From Methanobacterium sp. UBA44 (GTDB taxonomy: Archaea; Methanobacteriota; Methanobacteria; Methanobacteriales; Methanobacteriaceae), in NCBI GenBank assembly GCA_002494885.1, contig DACV01000002.1:357839-421838 (forward strand): 64,000 nt of DNA, in the 5' to 3' direction. Under the pieces are notes generated by a model. The model was given only the letters and a program-made list of their open reading frames with translations, had not been told where the DNA came from and searched no databases. The translations under genes were made by a program, and so were the position numbers. This document shows, piece after piece, positions 50,262-59,937 of this stretch (within the stretch, counting starts at the first letter, position 1; each line of letters begins with the position of its first letter).

Positions 50262-50711
50262 ATGAAATTTCAAGAATCTGAATCCAGCAGTAGACTTATA
50301 CCAGATATATGTGTTTTAATATCTCACACTCTCTCCAGACTGATAAAATTAGGTTTTATAGAGAATTTTGAAATAATTATCCCTGATTCTATGGAGTATA
50401 TTGTGCAGATTTTATGTGAAGGACGTTTACAGGCAGGATTTTACAACGAAATAGATGAATTAAAGAAACTGGAAGCAGAAAGAAAAATTGACCTTTTATA
50501 CTGCAGTTATGAAATACCCCAAATAAAATCTAAAAGAGAACTCATTAAGCATGAGGATGATTTAATTCTGGAAATTGCTGTCATAACAGATTCAATTCTT
50601 TTAACATCTGATAAAGGCTTAAGGGATAAAGCAGCTTATGTAAAACAGCCGGTAATATATTTTCCAGCTAAATTTCAGAAGAATATTAAGGATATATCAA
50701 TTGAAATTTAA
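50262..50711 (+). CDS. PIN-domain-like protein
   Basis: A 149-residue protein that reads as a PIN nuclease fold: PDICVLI at the N terminus where the first catalytic aspartate sits, HEDDLILEIAV near residue 107, and ILLTSDKGLRDKA near 125 with the closing aspartates. SD AGGGTATTT. No antitoxin-like gene is adjacent, so an orphan RNase or RNA-processing role is more likely than a toxin-antitoxin pair. Its stop overlaps that of the convergent CNNM gene by four bases. Confidence 0.75.
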   Translation: MKFQESESSSRLIPDICVLISHTLSRLIKLGFIENFEIIIPDSMEYIVQILCEGRLQAGFYNEIDELKKLEAERKIDLLYCSYEIPQIKSKRELIKHEDDLILEIAVITDSILLTSDKGLRDKAAYVKQPVIYFPAKFQKNIKDISIEI

Positions 50712-52039
50712 CAGCTATTCTGCCCTTCACCTTCTTTTAAGGAAGTTACCAGGACTTTATCTATGTGATAACCGTCCATATCCATTATTTCAAATTGCAG
50801 GTTGCCCCAGGTAAATTTATGGGCAGTTTCGGGTATTTCGCCGAGATAGGTCATTATAAATCCGGCTAAAGTCTGATAATTCTCTGTATCTTCATGGGGT
50901 AATTTTTTAATTTCAAAAATGGATTTAAATTCTTCAATATTAAGCGAACCGTCTATAAGGCAGCTTCCATCTTTACGTTTAAATACTTTTGGTTTTTCTA
51001 ATTCTTCGGGGGGTAAATCTCCAACTATAGATTCTAAAATATCATACAGGGTAATTAAACCTTCTACATCCCCATATTCGTCAACAACAAGTGCTATGTG
51101 TACATTTTCTGCAGATTCTTTGAATAATTTCAAAACATTCAAAGCATAGGAGCTTTCAGGCACTATTAAAGGTTCTTTAAGGTGTGCTTTGAGATCAAAT
51201 ACTCCTTTTTCTTCGCTGTAAGACTTGAAGATGTCTTTAACCTTAACCACTCCTAAAAAATTATCCAGATGTCCATCACTAACTGGAAGGACAGACTTCT
51301 TACTTTCAAATATCAAATTTAAGAGCTCTTCTTCTGAACTATTTATATCAAGCCATGTAATTTCTGTCTTGGGAGTCATCAGGGTATTTATTTTACGATT
51401 ATCCAGATCAAACACCCTTTTGATAATGTCTTCTTCAGTTTTTTCAATTTCCCCTGTTATTCTGCCCTCTTCAATGAGTAACTTAATCTCATCTTCTGCA
51501 ACTCCTTTTTCTTCAGGTTTTTTAACCTGTACTATTTTAAGTACAATTTCCATGGAAAAACTGAGGAAATATACAAATGGTTTAGTTAAATTTGAGAGAA
51601 TTTTCATGCTTTTAGCTATTTTTACTGCAATTCTTTCGGGATTATCAATTGCAATTCTTTTAGGTACCAGTTCTCCTATGATTAAAGAAAGATAGGTGAT
51701 GAACAGCACCACAATAAAAACGCTTATTATGTCGCTGTATGGCCTTATAAGCTCAAACTGATTTAAATAGTCCCCTAAATTCAGTGCAATGGTTGCTCCA
51801 CCAAACGCACCTGCAAATATTCCAATAAGTGTTATTCCAATCTGTATTGTGGATAAAAATTGATTGGGTGAATTCATGAGTTCCAGTACAATGTCAGCAC
51901 CTTTATTCCCTTCTTTACTCATTTTTAGAAGTTTAATTCTTCTAGAAGAAACAATTGCAATCTCAGACATAGCCAGAATTCCATTTAAAATAACTAGAAT
52001 TAAAATAACTGTAATTTCGATATAGATTACGTCTACCAT
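50708..52039 (-). CDS. CNNM/CBS/CorC-HlyC membrane protein
   Basis: A 443-residue hemolysin C-like protein. It has an N-terminal CNNM domain with about four helices (residues 1-190), a CBS pair (about 205-330, LMTPKTEITWLD and VVDEYGDVEGLITLYDILE), and a C-terminal CorC_HlyC domain (about 350-430). The family is linked to Mg or Co transport. I use the ATG at 52039 because TGAGGAATAAA precedes it; a longer form starts within that SD. Confidence 0.9.
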   Translation of the reverse strand: MVDVIYIEITVILILVILNGILAMSEIAIVSSRRIKLLKMSKEGNKGADIVLELMNSPNQFLSTIQIGITLIGIFAGAFGGATIALNLGDYLNQFELIRPYSDIISVFIVVLFITYLSLIIGELVPKRIAIDNPERIAVKIAKSMKILSNLTKPFVYFLSFSMEIVLKIVQVKKPEEKGVAEDEIKLLIEEGRITGEIEKTEEDIIKRVFDLDNRKINTLMTPKTEITWLDINSSEEELLNLIFESKKSVLPVSDGHLDNFLGVVKVKDIFKSYSEEKGVFDLKAHLKEPLIVPESSYALNVLKLFKESAENVHIALVVDEYGDVEGLITLYDILESIVGDLPPEELEKPKVFKRKDGSCLIDGSLNIEEFKSIFEIKKLPHEDTENYQTLAGFIMTYLGEIPETAHKFTWGNLQFEIMDMDGYHIDKVLVTSLKEGEGQNSC

Positions 52040-52718
52040 TTTATTCCTCAAATACTAGTGAATTTTATTTATATTTTTTATTATTAATTTATTGGGCATA
52101 TAACTATATGAATTAGTTTATAGCCAAAATCTCTCTAAAGAAATTAAAAATTGATTTTTTATAATTTTTTTATTTAATCAATATGATATAAAGGCATAAT
52201 TAGTTAATTAAAGCCATATTTTGGTTTAGTTATAAGTTTTTCCATTTATTTATACTTTTTTTCATTGAAACAGCTAAAATAAAATTTGAAAAGATTATGA
52301 AAATAAAATTAAACTTTTAAAATAGGAAACAGGTTAAATAATTATTTAAATAGGTTTATTAAATCTTAGCAATCTAGTAATTTTTTAATTTTTAAATTAA
52401 ATTAATTTAATAGAGAGATAGTATTACTATTAAATATAGGAATAAGATAGATAAGGATTTCATATTCATATTACTGCAATAGTAAGGATATATTGAAAAT
52501 TTAACCGGATAATATGTATTGATCAATTAAAAATTTGGGATTATCATGGTTAAAACCATTTTATAATTCATAAAAAATAATTTAACTTATCACAAGTTTT
52601 AATAATTATTAATTTCAAATATTAACTTAACATTTAATTTATTAATGCCCTTTATAAATTGAATTCAAAGAATATCAAAAATGCAATAATTTCAGTAAAT
52701 GATGATAAAGGAACCAAT
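52040..52718. other. Long A/T-rich region before the polysaccharide locus
   Basis: About 680 bases with very low G+C and no supported ORF. Frequent TTAAT and AATTAA runs give several possible box A elements for both the leftward CNNM gene and the rightward flippase gene. The only clear site is the SD AAAGGA at 52707-52712. Regions this poor in G+C at the edge of surface-polysaccharide loci often mark transferred DNA, but nothing here proves it. Confidence 0.4.
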
Positions 52719-54008
52719 ATGATTGCCTTAACAAAAAAAATCCTACAAAATGAAGCTTATAAAAGGATAATAACTAATATTCTTTCATTATTTAGTTTAA
52801 AAGGCTTTGTATATATTATGCCTTTAATTACATTTCCTTATTTGACCCGTGTATTAGGCCCTGAAAAATATGGATTAATTGCATTTGCAACAGCTTTTGT
52901 CGCATACTTTGGAATGGTGACTGAATTTGGGTTTGATTTGTCAGCCACCCGAGAAATTTCAATCAATAGAGATAATGAAGTTCAATTATCAAAAATTTTT
53001 AGTTCGGTTATATCTGCCAAAATTTTGTTAATGATCTTAAGTTTTTTAGGTTTATCATTAATTGTATTCTCAATCGATTCGTTTAGAACTAATTGGGTCC
53101 TATATTTTTTTGCCTTTGGATTGGTACTTGGTAATTTATTGATGCCATCATGGTTTTTCCTGGGTATAGAAAAAATGAGATATATAAGCCTTCTAAACAT
53201 CGGTACAAGCCTGATTTTCACGGTTTCAATATTTATATTTATACATGAACCTGCTGATTACATTTATGTTCCATTAATAAATTCAGTTGGAGCAATAATC
53301 ATTGGAATAGTAGCAATGAGAATTGCTTTTAAAGATTTTAATATTAAATTTAATATACCCTCCAAAGAGGATATAAAAACTCAATTAAAAAGTAGCTGGC
53401 ACATTTTTATATCCAATGTAGCTATTAGTTTTTATACAACTTCCAATGTTTTTGTTTTAGGTATTTTTGCAAGTAGTACTGTAGTAGGCTACTATTCAGC
53501 AGCTGAAAAGATAATATATGTGGCTATTGGGCTTTTAGGGCCAATTTCACAATCTTTGTATCCTTATATTAGTTCTATTGCAGTTAAATCCAAAGATGAT
53601 GTAAATAAATTTATTAAAAAGATAATTGTTTTTGTAGGTTCATTTACTTTTATAATATCTATAATCATGTTTCTTGGAGCAGGATTTATTTTAAATATTC
53701 TGGCTGGAAACCAATTTGAAAGTTCCATTGTTATCCTTAGAATACTCTCATTTATACCATTTATCGTTGGTTTAAGTAATGTCTTTGGAGTATTATTCTT
53801 AATTGCATTAGGATATGCTAATAGAGTATCACGTGTTCAGTTTATTGTTGGTGTTTGTTATCTTTTCTTATTAGTGCCTATGACTTATTATTTAAAGGAT
53901 ATAGGAACCGCATTATCATTTTTAATAGTAGAATGTGTAATAACACTTTCATTTTGGAGGATTTATAGAAATGTAATTAATGAATTGAAAACAAGTTCAA
54001 CAGAATAA
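52719..54008 (+). CDS. Wzx-type polysaccharide flippase
   Basis: A 429-residue protein of the MOP exporter superfamily with about twelve to fourteen helices. The N-terminal signature is LFSLKGFVYIMPLITFPYLTRVLGPEKYG. The ATG at 52719 lies six bases after AAAGGA; a TTG at 52659 has no SD. Wzx proteins flip polyprenyl-linked glycans outward across the membrane. First gene of the surface polysaccharide locus. Confidence 0.87.
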   Translation: MIALTKKILQNEAYKRIITNILSLFSLKGFVYIMPLITFPYLTRVLGPEKYGLIAFATAFVAYFGMVTEFGFDLSATREISINRDNEVQLSKIFSSVISAKILLMILSFLGLSLIVFSIDSFRTNWVLYFFAFGLVLGNLLMPSWFFLGIEKMRYISLLNIGTSLIFTVSIFIFIHEPADYIYVPLINSVGAIIIGIVAMRIAFKDFNIKFNIPSKEDIKTQLKSSWHIFISNVAISFYTTSNVFVLGIFASSTVVGYYSAAEKIIYVAIGLLGPISQSLYPYISSIAVKSKDDVNKFIKKIIVFVGSFTFIISIIMFLGAGFILNILAGNQFESSIVILRILSFIPFIVGLSNVFGVLFLIALGYANRVSRVQFIVGVCYLFLLVPMTYYLKDIGTALSFLIVECVITLSFWRIYRNVINELKTSSTE

Positions 54009-54033
54009 ATATATTGGTCAAATTGGGGATACA

Positions 54034-54099
54034 ATGAATGTAAAATGTCGCCTTCAAAATGCTGGCAGAAACTGTGAGTTTATAGGCAGAACAGGATGA
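54034..54099 (+). CDS. Possible 21-residue ORF
   Basis: Between the flippase and glf, an ATG follows TTGGGGATACA and the frame encodes MNVKCRLQNAGRNCEFIGRT and one more glycine. It may be a small peptide or a remnant. The SD is the only support. Confidence 0.2.
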   Translation: MNVKCRLQNAGRNCEFIGRTG

Positions 54100-54140
54100 A
54101 TCTAATTATATTAGGCTGAAAAATAATGGGAGTTAAAAAA

Positions 54141-55301
54141 ATGATTTTTGATTATATTATAGTTGGCGCAGGATTAGCTGGTTCTGTTTTAGCAGAACGA
54201 ATAGCTAATGAGTTGGATAAAAAAGTTTTGATTATAGAAAAACGTGGGCATATAGGAGGTAACTGTTATGACCATTATGATGAGAACAGCATTTTAGTGC
54301 ATAAATACGGACCCCATATTTTTAATACGGATTCTAAAGAAGTCTGGAATTATTTATCCCAATTTACCCAATGGTATCTATATCAGCACGAAGTTTTAGG
54401 TTTTATTGATGGAAAAAAGGTTCCAGTACCCTTTAATTTAAACACTTTAAAAGGATTACTATCTGAGGGCAAAGCAAGGGAACTTGAAGAAAAACTGGTG
54501 GATAAATTTGGATACAATGTTAAAATTCCTATTTTAGAATTAAAAGAAGTTGAGGATGAGGATCTAAAGCTTTTAACTGATTTTATTTACCAGAAGGTTT
54601 TTTTAAATTATACTGTTAAACAGTGGGGAATGAAGCCAGAAGAATTAGATCCATCGGTAACAGGTAGAGTTCCAGTATTTATATCCAAGGATAATCGCTA
54701 TTTCCAAAATTCATATCAGGGAATGCCCAGAGAGGGCTATACAAAAATGTTTGAAAAGATGTTGAGTAATGAAAATATAAAAATTCTTTTAAATACTGAT
54801 TTTAAGGAAGTGATTGATGCTGATTTTACTATAAATAAAATAAAATTGTTTGGAGAGGAATTTAAAGGCAAATTGATATTTACTGGGAAAATTGATGAAT
54901 TCTTTAAGTATGAATTAGGTGAACTTCCTTACCGATCCTTAAGATTTGAATTTGAAAATGAAGATTTAGAATATTTCCAGGAAGTGGGAACAGTTAACTA
55001 TCCTAATGATTATGATTTTACAAGGATAACTGAATTTAAACACTTAACAGGCCAAAAAAAGCATGATACAACCATAGTAAAGGAGTACCCTCAAAATTAT
55101 GATATGAGAATCAAGGGTAAGGAAATTCCTTATTACCCCATACCTAAAAAAGAAAATGTTGAACTCTACAGTAGATATAAAGAAAAAACACAAAACTGGG
55201 ACAATATTATATTTGTGGGCAGACTTGCAGAATACAGATATTACAACATGTCAGATGTGATTAAAAGCGCCTTAAACATTTTCAGGAATGATATACAATG
55301 A
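54141..55301 (+). CDS. glf: UDP-galactopyranose mutase
   Basis: A 386-residue flavoenzyme converting UDP-galactopyranose to UDP-galactofuranose. It has FAD motif IIVGAGLAGSVLAERIA at the N terminus, EKRGHIGGNCYD near residue 36, the substrate segment HKYGPHIFNT near 58, and the C-terminal GRLAEYRYYNMSDVI. I use the ATG at 54141, which follows GGGAG by seven bases; the ATG at 54126 sits before that SD. It overlaps the next glycosyltransferase by four bases. Confidence 0.95.
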   Translation: MIFDYIIVGAGLAGSVLAERIANELDKKVLIIEKRGHIGGNCYDHYDENSILVHKYGPHIFNTDSKEVWNYLSQFTQWYLYQHEVLGFIDGKKVPVPFNLNTLKGLLSEGKARELEEKLVDKFGYNVKIPILELKEVEDEDLKLLTDFIYQKVFLNYTVKQWGMKPEELDPSVTGRVPVFISKDNRYFQNSYQGMPREGYTKMFEKMLSNENIKILLNTDFKEVIDADFTINKIKLFGEEFKGKLIFTGKIDEFFKYELGELPYRSLRFEFENEDLEYFQEVGTVNYPNDYDFTRITEFKHLTGQKKHDTTIVKEYPQNYDMRIKGKEIPYYPIPKKENVELYSRYKEKTQNWDNIIFVGRLAEYRYYNMSDVIKSALNIFRNDIQ

Positions 55302-56350
55302 GTAAAGATACAACCTGCGCTGTTGTAGTAACTTACAATCGAAAGGAATTGTTGATAGAATGTCTAGAATCATTAATTAGCCAAACTAAACCACTTAATG
55401 CTATTTATATTATAGATAATGCATCGATAGATGGCACACCTGATCTTTTACTGCATAAAGAATTCATCAAGGAATTACCTCCAGACAAACTGGATCATAA
55501 CTGGGAAAAATGCTTTTTAATTAATAGTCCTGTGAATAAAAGTGAAATAAAAATTCGTTATGTAAGGATGTATGAAAATACGGGTGGAGCAGGAGGATTT
55601 CATGAAGGTGTAAAAAGAGCTCATGAGAAAGGCTATGACTGGATATGGATAACAGACGGTGATACTTCACATAATGCACACTTATTGGAAAATTTCAGCA
55701 ACTACTTTAAAGAAGAGGGATTGTCAGCTTTAACCAATAAAATTACCGATACTTCAGATGAAATTTTAATCAAGACTGCTGGAAAACTGAATTTTAATGG
55801 AGTAAAACATTTTTATGACATTTTTGCACCGGTAGAAGAAAAAAAATATGAAAAGGATTCTTTACTGGAAATTGAACTTACCACATTTGTTAGTTTGCTG
55901 GTAAATAGAAAAGCAGTTGAAGAAGTTGGTTTTCCAAAAAGAGAGTTTTTCATTCACTTTGACGACTGGGAATATTGTTTAAGGCTGCAAAAATTTGGAA
56001 AGATTTTTTTAATTACTGATTGTGCCACAATGCATAAAGAAGTACTGCAGGAAACTGTAATAAATAAAAAAAAGAATTTTTTAGGAAATGTATATGTGCG
56101 CCAGCCCCTGGATAATCTATTTCTTACCTACCTTGATACCAGAAATCTTATCTGGACAACAAAGACACATGCCCCTAAATGGCTTTTTTATAGATTATTA
56201 TTCACAATATATATCAAAGAAATATTTTTAATAGTCCTTTTGGATAATGAAAAAGTTAAGAGGATTAAATTCATATCCAATGCTTATATCGATGGATTTA
56301 GAGGCATTTTTGATAATAATAAGCCAAAAAAACTGATAAATAAAATGTAG
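55298..56350 (+). CDS. GT2 glycosyltransferase, GlfT-like, first copy
   Basis: A 350-residue GT-A enzyme: VVVTYNRKELLIECLESL (residues 9-26), IIDNASIDGT near 38, NTGGAGGFHEGVKRA near 94, and a DxD as ITDGDTS (D120, D122). The coupling to glf by an ATGA overlap suggests galactofuranose as donor. Compared with the second copy it has DGD in place of DDD and a longer middle section, so acceptor or donor use may differ. A hydrophobic helix near 315-335 may sit at the membrane. Confidence 0.88.
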   Translation: MSKDTTCAVVVTYNRKELLIECLESLISQTKPLNAIYIIDNASIDGTPDLLLHKEFIKELPPDKLDHNWEKCFLINSPVNKSEIKIRYVRMYENTGGAGGFHEGVKRAHEKGYDWIWITDGDTSHNAHLLENFSNYFKEEGLSALTNKITDTSDEILIKTAGKLNFNGVKHFYDIFAPVEEKKYEKDSLLEIELTTFVSLLVNRKAVEEVGFPKREFFIHFDDWEYCLRLQKFGKIFLITDCATMHKEVLQETVINKKKNFLGNVYVRQPLDNLFLTYLDTRNLIWTTKTHAPKWLFYRLLFTIYIKEIFLIVLLDNEKVKRIKFISNAYIDGFRGIFDNNKPKKLINKM

Positions 56351-56360
56351 GAGTTAATAC

Positions 56361-57335
56361 ATGAGCGAAACGATTTGTGCTGTTGTTGTAACCTATAACA
56401 GGAAAGAACTTTTAATTGAATGTTTGGAATCGTTAGAAGAACAATCAAGAACCTTAGATGCTATTTTAATTATAGATAATGCTTCAACAGATGAAACTCC
56501 AGAACTACTACTTAAAAAGGGATATATTGATAACATTCCGCCCATGGATTCTTTAGAACCTTATGAATCAGCTTCTAATAAGAATCAATTAACCATCCAT
56601 TATGTTAGAATGCACAACAATGCTGGCGGTGCAGGAGGATTTCATGAAGGTCTTAAAAGAGCATATGGAAAGGGCTATGACTGGTTCTGGTTAATGGATG
56701 ATGATGGAATAGCATCGCCCAATTGTTTAGAGATGCTGTTAACCAAGAAACAATTCCCTATTGTAGGTCCTCTGATTATGAATAATGAAAACCAGGCAGA
56801 ATTAGCAATTCAAGGTTCAGTTTATAGAAATGGTAAATACATCGATATTTTAACTGTTGATGATGCATATAAAGTTTCTAAAGATAATATTATTAGTGGC
56901 TATGCCGTCTTTTTTAGTGGCCTGTTAATAAATAAAGATGTTGTAAAAAAAATTGGTTATCCGCGAAAGGAATTTTTTATCTGGGGTGATGAAGCTGAAT
57001 ATTCCTTAAGGGCTTTTTTAAATAACTTTAATGCGGCAACTGTTTTAGATGCTCACTATTTTCATCCTCCAAATAGGGTAATAATTAAATATCCGTTAAA
57101 AGGATTAATTGGACATAGCATAATTACCAATGATCTTAAATCCTACTGCTATCATCGGAATTATTTCCATATTAAAAAGAATTACTATGGATATAAAATG
57201 ACTTTACTGTGGATAGTTAGTGAAACATCTAGAAGATTGGTTCTAAATGATTGGAAAGGATTAAAGATTATTTTAAAAGCATGGAGAGATGGTTTTTTAA
57301 ATAAATGGGGTAATGAAAAAAATTATATTAAATAG
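56361..57335 (+). CDS. GT2 glycosyltransferase, GlfT-like, second copy
   Basis: A 324-residue paralogue of the preceding gene. It keeps VVVTYNRKELLIECLESL and NAGGAGGFHEGLKRA and has a full LMDDDG metal motif (D113-D115) like bifunctional galactofuranosyltransferases. SD GGAGTTAATAC lies in the ten-base gap after the first copy. The two enzymes probably act in turn on the same glycan. Confidence 0.9.
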   Translation: MSETICAVVVTYNRKELLIECLESLEEQSRTLDAILIIDNASTDETPELLLKKGYIDNIPPMDSLEPYESASNKNQLTIHYVRMHNNAGGAGGFHEGLKRAYGKGYDWFWLMDDDGIASPNCLEMLLTKKQFPIVGPLIMNNENQAELAIQGSVYRNGKYIDILTVDDAYKVSKDNIISGYAVFFSGLLINKDVVKKIGYPRKEFFIWGDEAEYSLRAFLNNFNAATVLDAHYFHPPNRVIIKYPLKGLIGHSIITNDLKSYCYHRNYFHIKKNYYGYKMTLLWIVSETSRRLVLNDWKGLKIILKAWRDGFLNKWGNEKNYIK

Positions 57336-57429
57336 GATGATTTAAAAGTTATAATAACTCTTAAGTTTAATAATTACTGCCAAAAAATATTGTCACATTG
57401 AATCTAACACTTTTGAAGAGATATTATGT

Positions 57430-58053
57430 CTAAACTTCTAATAATGTAGCAGTATTATTTTCAATCTTTTCTTCGTATTTTTTCCATAAAAAGATTCTGA
57501 AATATTTAATAGTTCCAACTCTAGAAAATTTTAAACCTGCTAAAGTTCTATTTGCTGGCACGTTTGCAGTTTCAGTAATTGCATATGCTTCATTTTTTTT
57601 ATATTTATTTTTAATCTGATTTAAACTAAAATATGTTATTTTATTCATTATTCCCATTTGCCTGTACTCTTCTTTAACATGGGCTCGATATAGGTAAGCT
57701 CCATCGAAATGTATAAATCTATCCACTTCCTCAACTTCTATTGGCTTTAGACTAATCCAATTATAACCAACCCATTGATCACCTACGAATGCAGCTACCA
57801 AAATATGGCCATCTTGCATATCCGATAAAAATAGATCTTCTAATTCTCCAAATTTAGGTAAATCTTCTAGTTCACACTCTTTTATAACAACATCATTAGT
57901 TTTAGGCTTTTTAAAAACAAAATTATCTAAGTTAAATGAATAAATGTTAGCTTTAGTGAAATTAACTCCTATCTTTTTAAGGAGATAATCTAATGTAAAA
58001 AAGAATCTATATTTATATTTCAAATTTCTGAGACCAGAATTTTGTTTTTCCAT
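57430..58053 (-). CDS. GNAT-fold acyltransferase, surface-locus paralogue 1
   Basis: A 207-residue protein with a basic N-terminal segment (LRNLKYKYRFFFTLDYLLKKIG) and a GNAT core. The core contains HILVAAFVGDQWVGYNWISL, the acetyl-CoA loop region KEEYRQMGIMNKI and a C-terminal beta strand rich in aromatic residues. It is the last gene of a leftward trio with its paralogue and the FemAB-like protein. SD GAGGTATAAAAT. Substrate unknown; N-acylation of a wall sugar or peptide is plausible. Confidence 0.75.
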   Translation of the reverse strand: MEKQNSGLRNLKYKYRFFFTLDYLLKKIGVNFTKANIYSFNLDNFVFKKPKTNDVVIKECELEDLPKFGELEDLFLSDMQDGHILVAAFVGDQWVGYNWISLKPIEVEEVDRFIHFDGAYLYRAHVKEEYRQMGIMNKITYFSLNQIKNKYKKNEAYAITETANVPANRTLAGLKFSRVGTIKYFRIFLWKKYEEKIENNTATLLEV

Positions 58054-58056
58054 ATT

Positions 58057-58728
58057 TTATACCTCTTTATCACTATTTAATAAAGCTAAATAATTTAATG
58101 CATTATTATTTTCTTTAAGGTAAACAGTTTTATTATTTTCAATTTTTTCTTCGTATTTTTTCCATAAAAAGATTCTGGAATATTTAATAGTTCCAATTCT
58201 AGAAAAATTAAGCATTTCTACACCTTTAATTGAGGGAATATTTGAAGTTTCAATGATCCCATAAACCATATCTTTTTTATATTTATTTTTAATTTGATTT
58301 AGAGAAAATTGTAACATTCTTTTGTATATTCCTCTTTGCCTGTACTCTTCTTTAACATGGGCTCGATATAGGTAAGCTCCATCGAAATGTATAAATCTAT
58401 CCACTTCCTCAACTTCTACTGGTTTAAAACTTATCCATAAGTAACCAATCCATTGGTGGTCTAAGAAGGCGCCAATTAAAGTATGGCCGTTTCCCATGTC
58501 AGATAAAAACAAATCCTTTAATTTCCCGAATTTATCTAAATCATCTACTGTACATTCTTTTATAGTAATATCATCATTTTTAGGCCCTTCAAAAACAAAA
58601 TCATCTAATTTTATTGAGTAAATATAAAGTGTGATAAAGGTAATTCCTATCTTTTTAAGGAGATAATCTAAGGTAAAAAAAAATCTGTATTTGTATTTCA
58701 AGTTCCTGATGCTATATTCATTTTTCAT
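58057..58728 (-). CDS. GNAT-fold acyltransferase, surface-locus paralogue 2
   Basis: A 223-residue close relative of the neighbouring gene. It has the same N-terminal YKYRFFFTLDYLLKKIG and the same VEEVDRFIHFDGAYLYRAHV stretch, where the DNA is identical for 84 bases. It has a longer C-terminal tail. The start ATG at 58728 comes two bases after the FemAB stop, so the two are coupled; a longer in-frame form would overlap that gene. Confidence 0.75.
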   Translation of the reverse strand: MKNEYSIRNLKYKYRFFFTLDYLLKKIGITFITLYIYSIKLDDFVFEGPKNDDITIKECTVDDLDKFGKLKDLFLSDMGNGHTLIGAFLDHQWIGYLWISFKPVEVEEVDRFIHFDGAYLYRAHVKEEYRQRGIYKRMLQFSLNQIKNKYKKDMVYGIIETSNIPSIKGVEMLNFSRIGTIKYSRIFLWKKYEEKIENNKTVYLKENNNALNYLALLNSDKEV

Positions 58729-58729
58729 T

Positions 58730-59740
58730 TTATTCCACTGGATTAACCGATCTATAGACGTTATGTCCAAATTTAAAAAGTCTGGAAATGGGCCTTATTA
58801 TTGAATACTGATTTTTATATTCAGCCCCAAAGTTTCTTTTTAATTTATAACCAGGATGATTGTGGTCATAAACATTACTACCCATATCCAATTTTTTTAA
58901 TCCTATTTCACTGGCTTTTTTAATTGATTCCCAAAGTAAATAGTACTGAACATGATATTTGTTAGATATATCACGGTTTATTGCTACATACCTCAAATAC
59001 ATTGTTTTTTTGGATTTATCAATGAAATTTAAAAATCCCCCAGCAATAAAGTCTTCTTTAAATAACAATGTAGAATATATGTTTTTTGATGTATAGACAT
59101 CATATAAATCCTTAAAGTGTGAATATGAATACTCATTACCCTTGATATGCCTGATATTTTTTAGATAATAATCATATAGAATTTTAATATCTTCATCTGA
59201 ATCAATTTCCCTAATTTGAAATCCATCCCTTTCAAATCTTTTAATATATCTTCTTTGCCCTTTTTTTGCAGTAAAAACGTCATCCCAGATTTTGTCAGGG
59301 TTTAAATGATCTAAATCTAATACCATAGTTCCCATTGAAAAGTTAGGATAATAAGATACATCCAATTTGTCCCCAATATTTTTATCTAAAGAATTAAATA
59401 TTATAAAAGACCATGAGTTTTTCTTTGCTTCGGATTCCAATCCTTCCCTAATAAATTCTAAAATAGCAGGGTCATTGTCTTTGAAAATAAGGTGATTATA
59501 ATCAGATTCAGGTAAAGTTGTAATGCCTTTAAATCCTCTTATTTTCATTTCATAGAAAGGACATATAGCAACTGTTTCATCACCATCAAAAATCAGATAA
59601 TAATGGGGGTTATGCCCTAATAATTCCAGTACTCTTTTCCATTTCGTAGTGTGATAAAATGTCCCTTCACTCATTTCATGGTTAAATTTTTCCCATTTAT
59701 CAATATTAGCATTATTTAGCGCTTCAATAGACAAATCCAT
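58730..59740 (-). CDS. FemAB/GNAT-like aminoacyl or acyl transferase
   Basis: A 336-residue protein with the double-GNAT layout of the FemAB family: GTFYHTTKWKRVLELLGH near residue 27, KGQRRYIKRFERDGF near 163, and GLKKLDMGSNVYDHNHPGYKLKRNFGAEY near 290. Bacterial FemAB proteins add amino acids to peptidoglycan; archaeal relatives could modify pseudomurein peptides or glycans. SD GGAGATATAAATT. First gene of the leftward trio. Confidence 0.82.
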   Translation of the reverse strand: MDLSIEALNNANIDKWEKFNHEMSEGTFYHTTKWKRVLELLGHNPHYYLIFDGDETVAICPFYEMKIRGFKGITTLPESDYNHLIFKDNDPAILEFIREGLESEAKKNSWSFIIFNSLDKNIGDKLDVSYYPNFSMGTMVLDLDHLNPDKIWDDVFTAKKGQRRYIKRFERDGFQIREIDSDEDIKILYDYYLKNIRHIKGNEYSYSHFKDLYDVYTSKNIYSTLLFKEDFIAGGFLNFIDKSKKTMYLRYVAINRDISNKYHVQYYLLWESIKKASEIGLKKLDMGSNVYDHNHPGYKLKRNFGAEYKNQYSIIRPISRLFKFGHNVYRSVNPVE

Positions 59741-59937
59741 AATTTATATCTCCATTTTAATAAACTTCTTTCGATAGACATTATATTTTCTGATCAAATA
59801 TTGTATAATGGCCACAAAAACATTAATTAATAATAATATATAATATTATATTATATAAGGTAATACTTAATATTTTCTCTTTCGCAAAAAAGGAAAATAA
59901 TGGGGGAATCTTAATTTAGATGAATCAGGTGATTGCA

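Noticed and set aside
50262..52039. PIN protein and neighbour as a toxin-antitoxin pair
   Set aside because: The neighbour is a large CNNM/CBS membrane protein on the opposite strand, and no small antitoxin-like ORF precedes the PIN gene.
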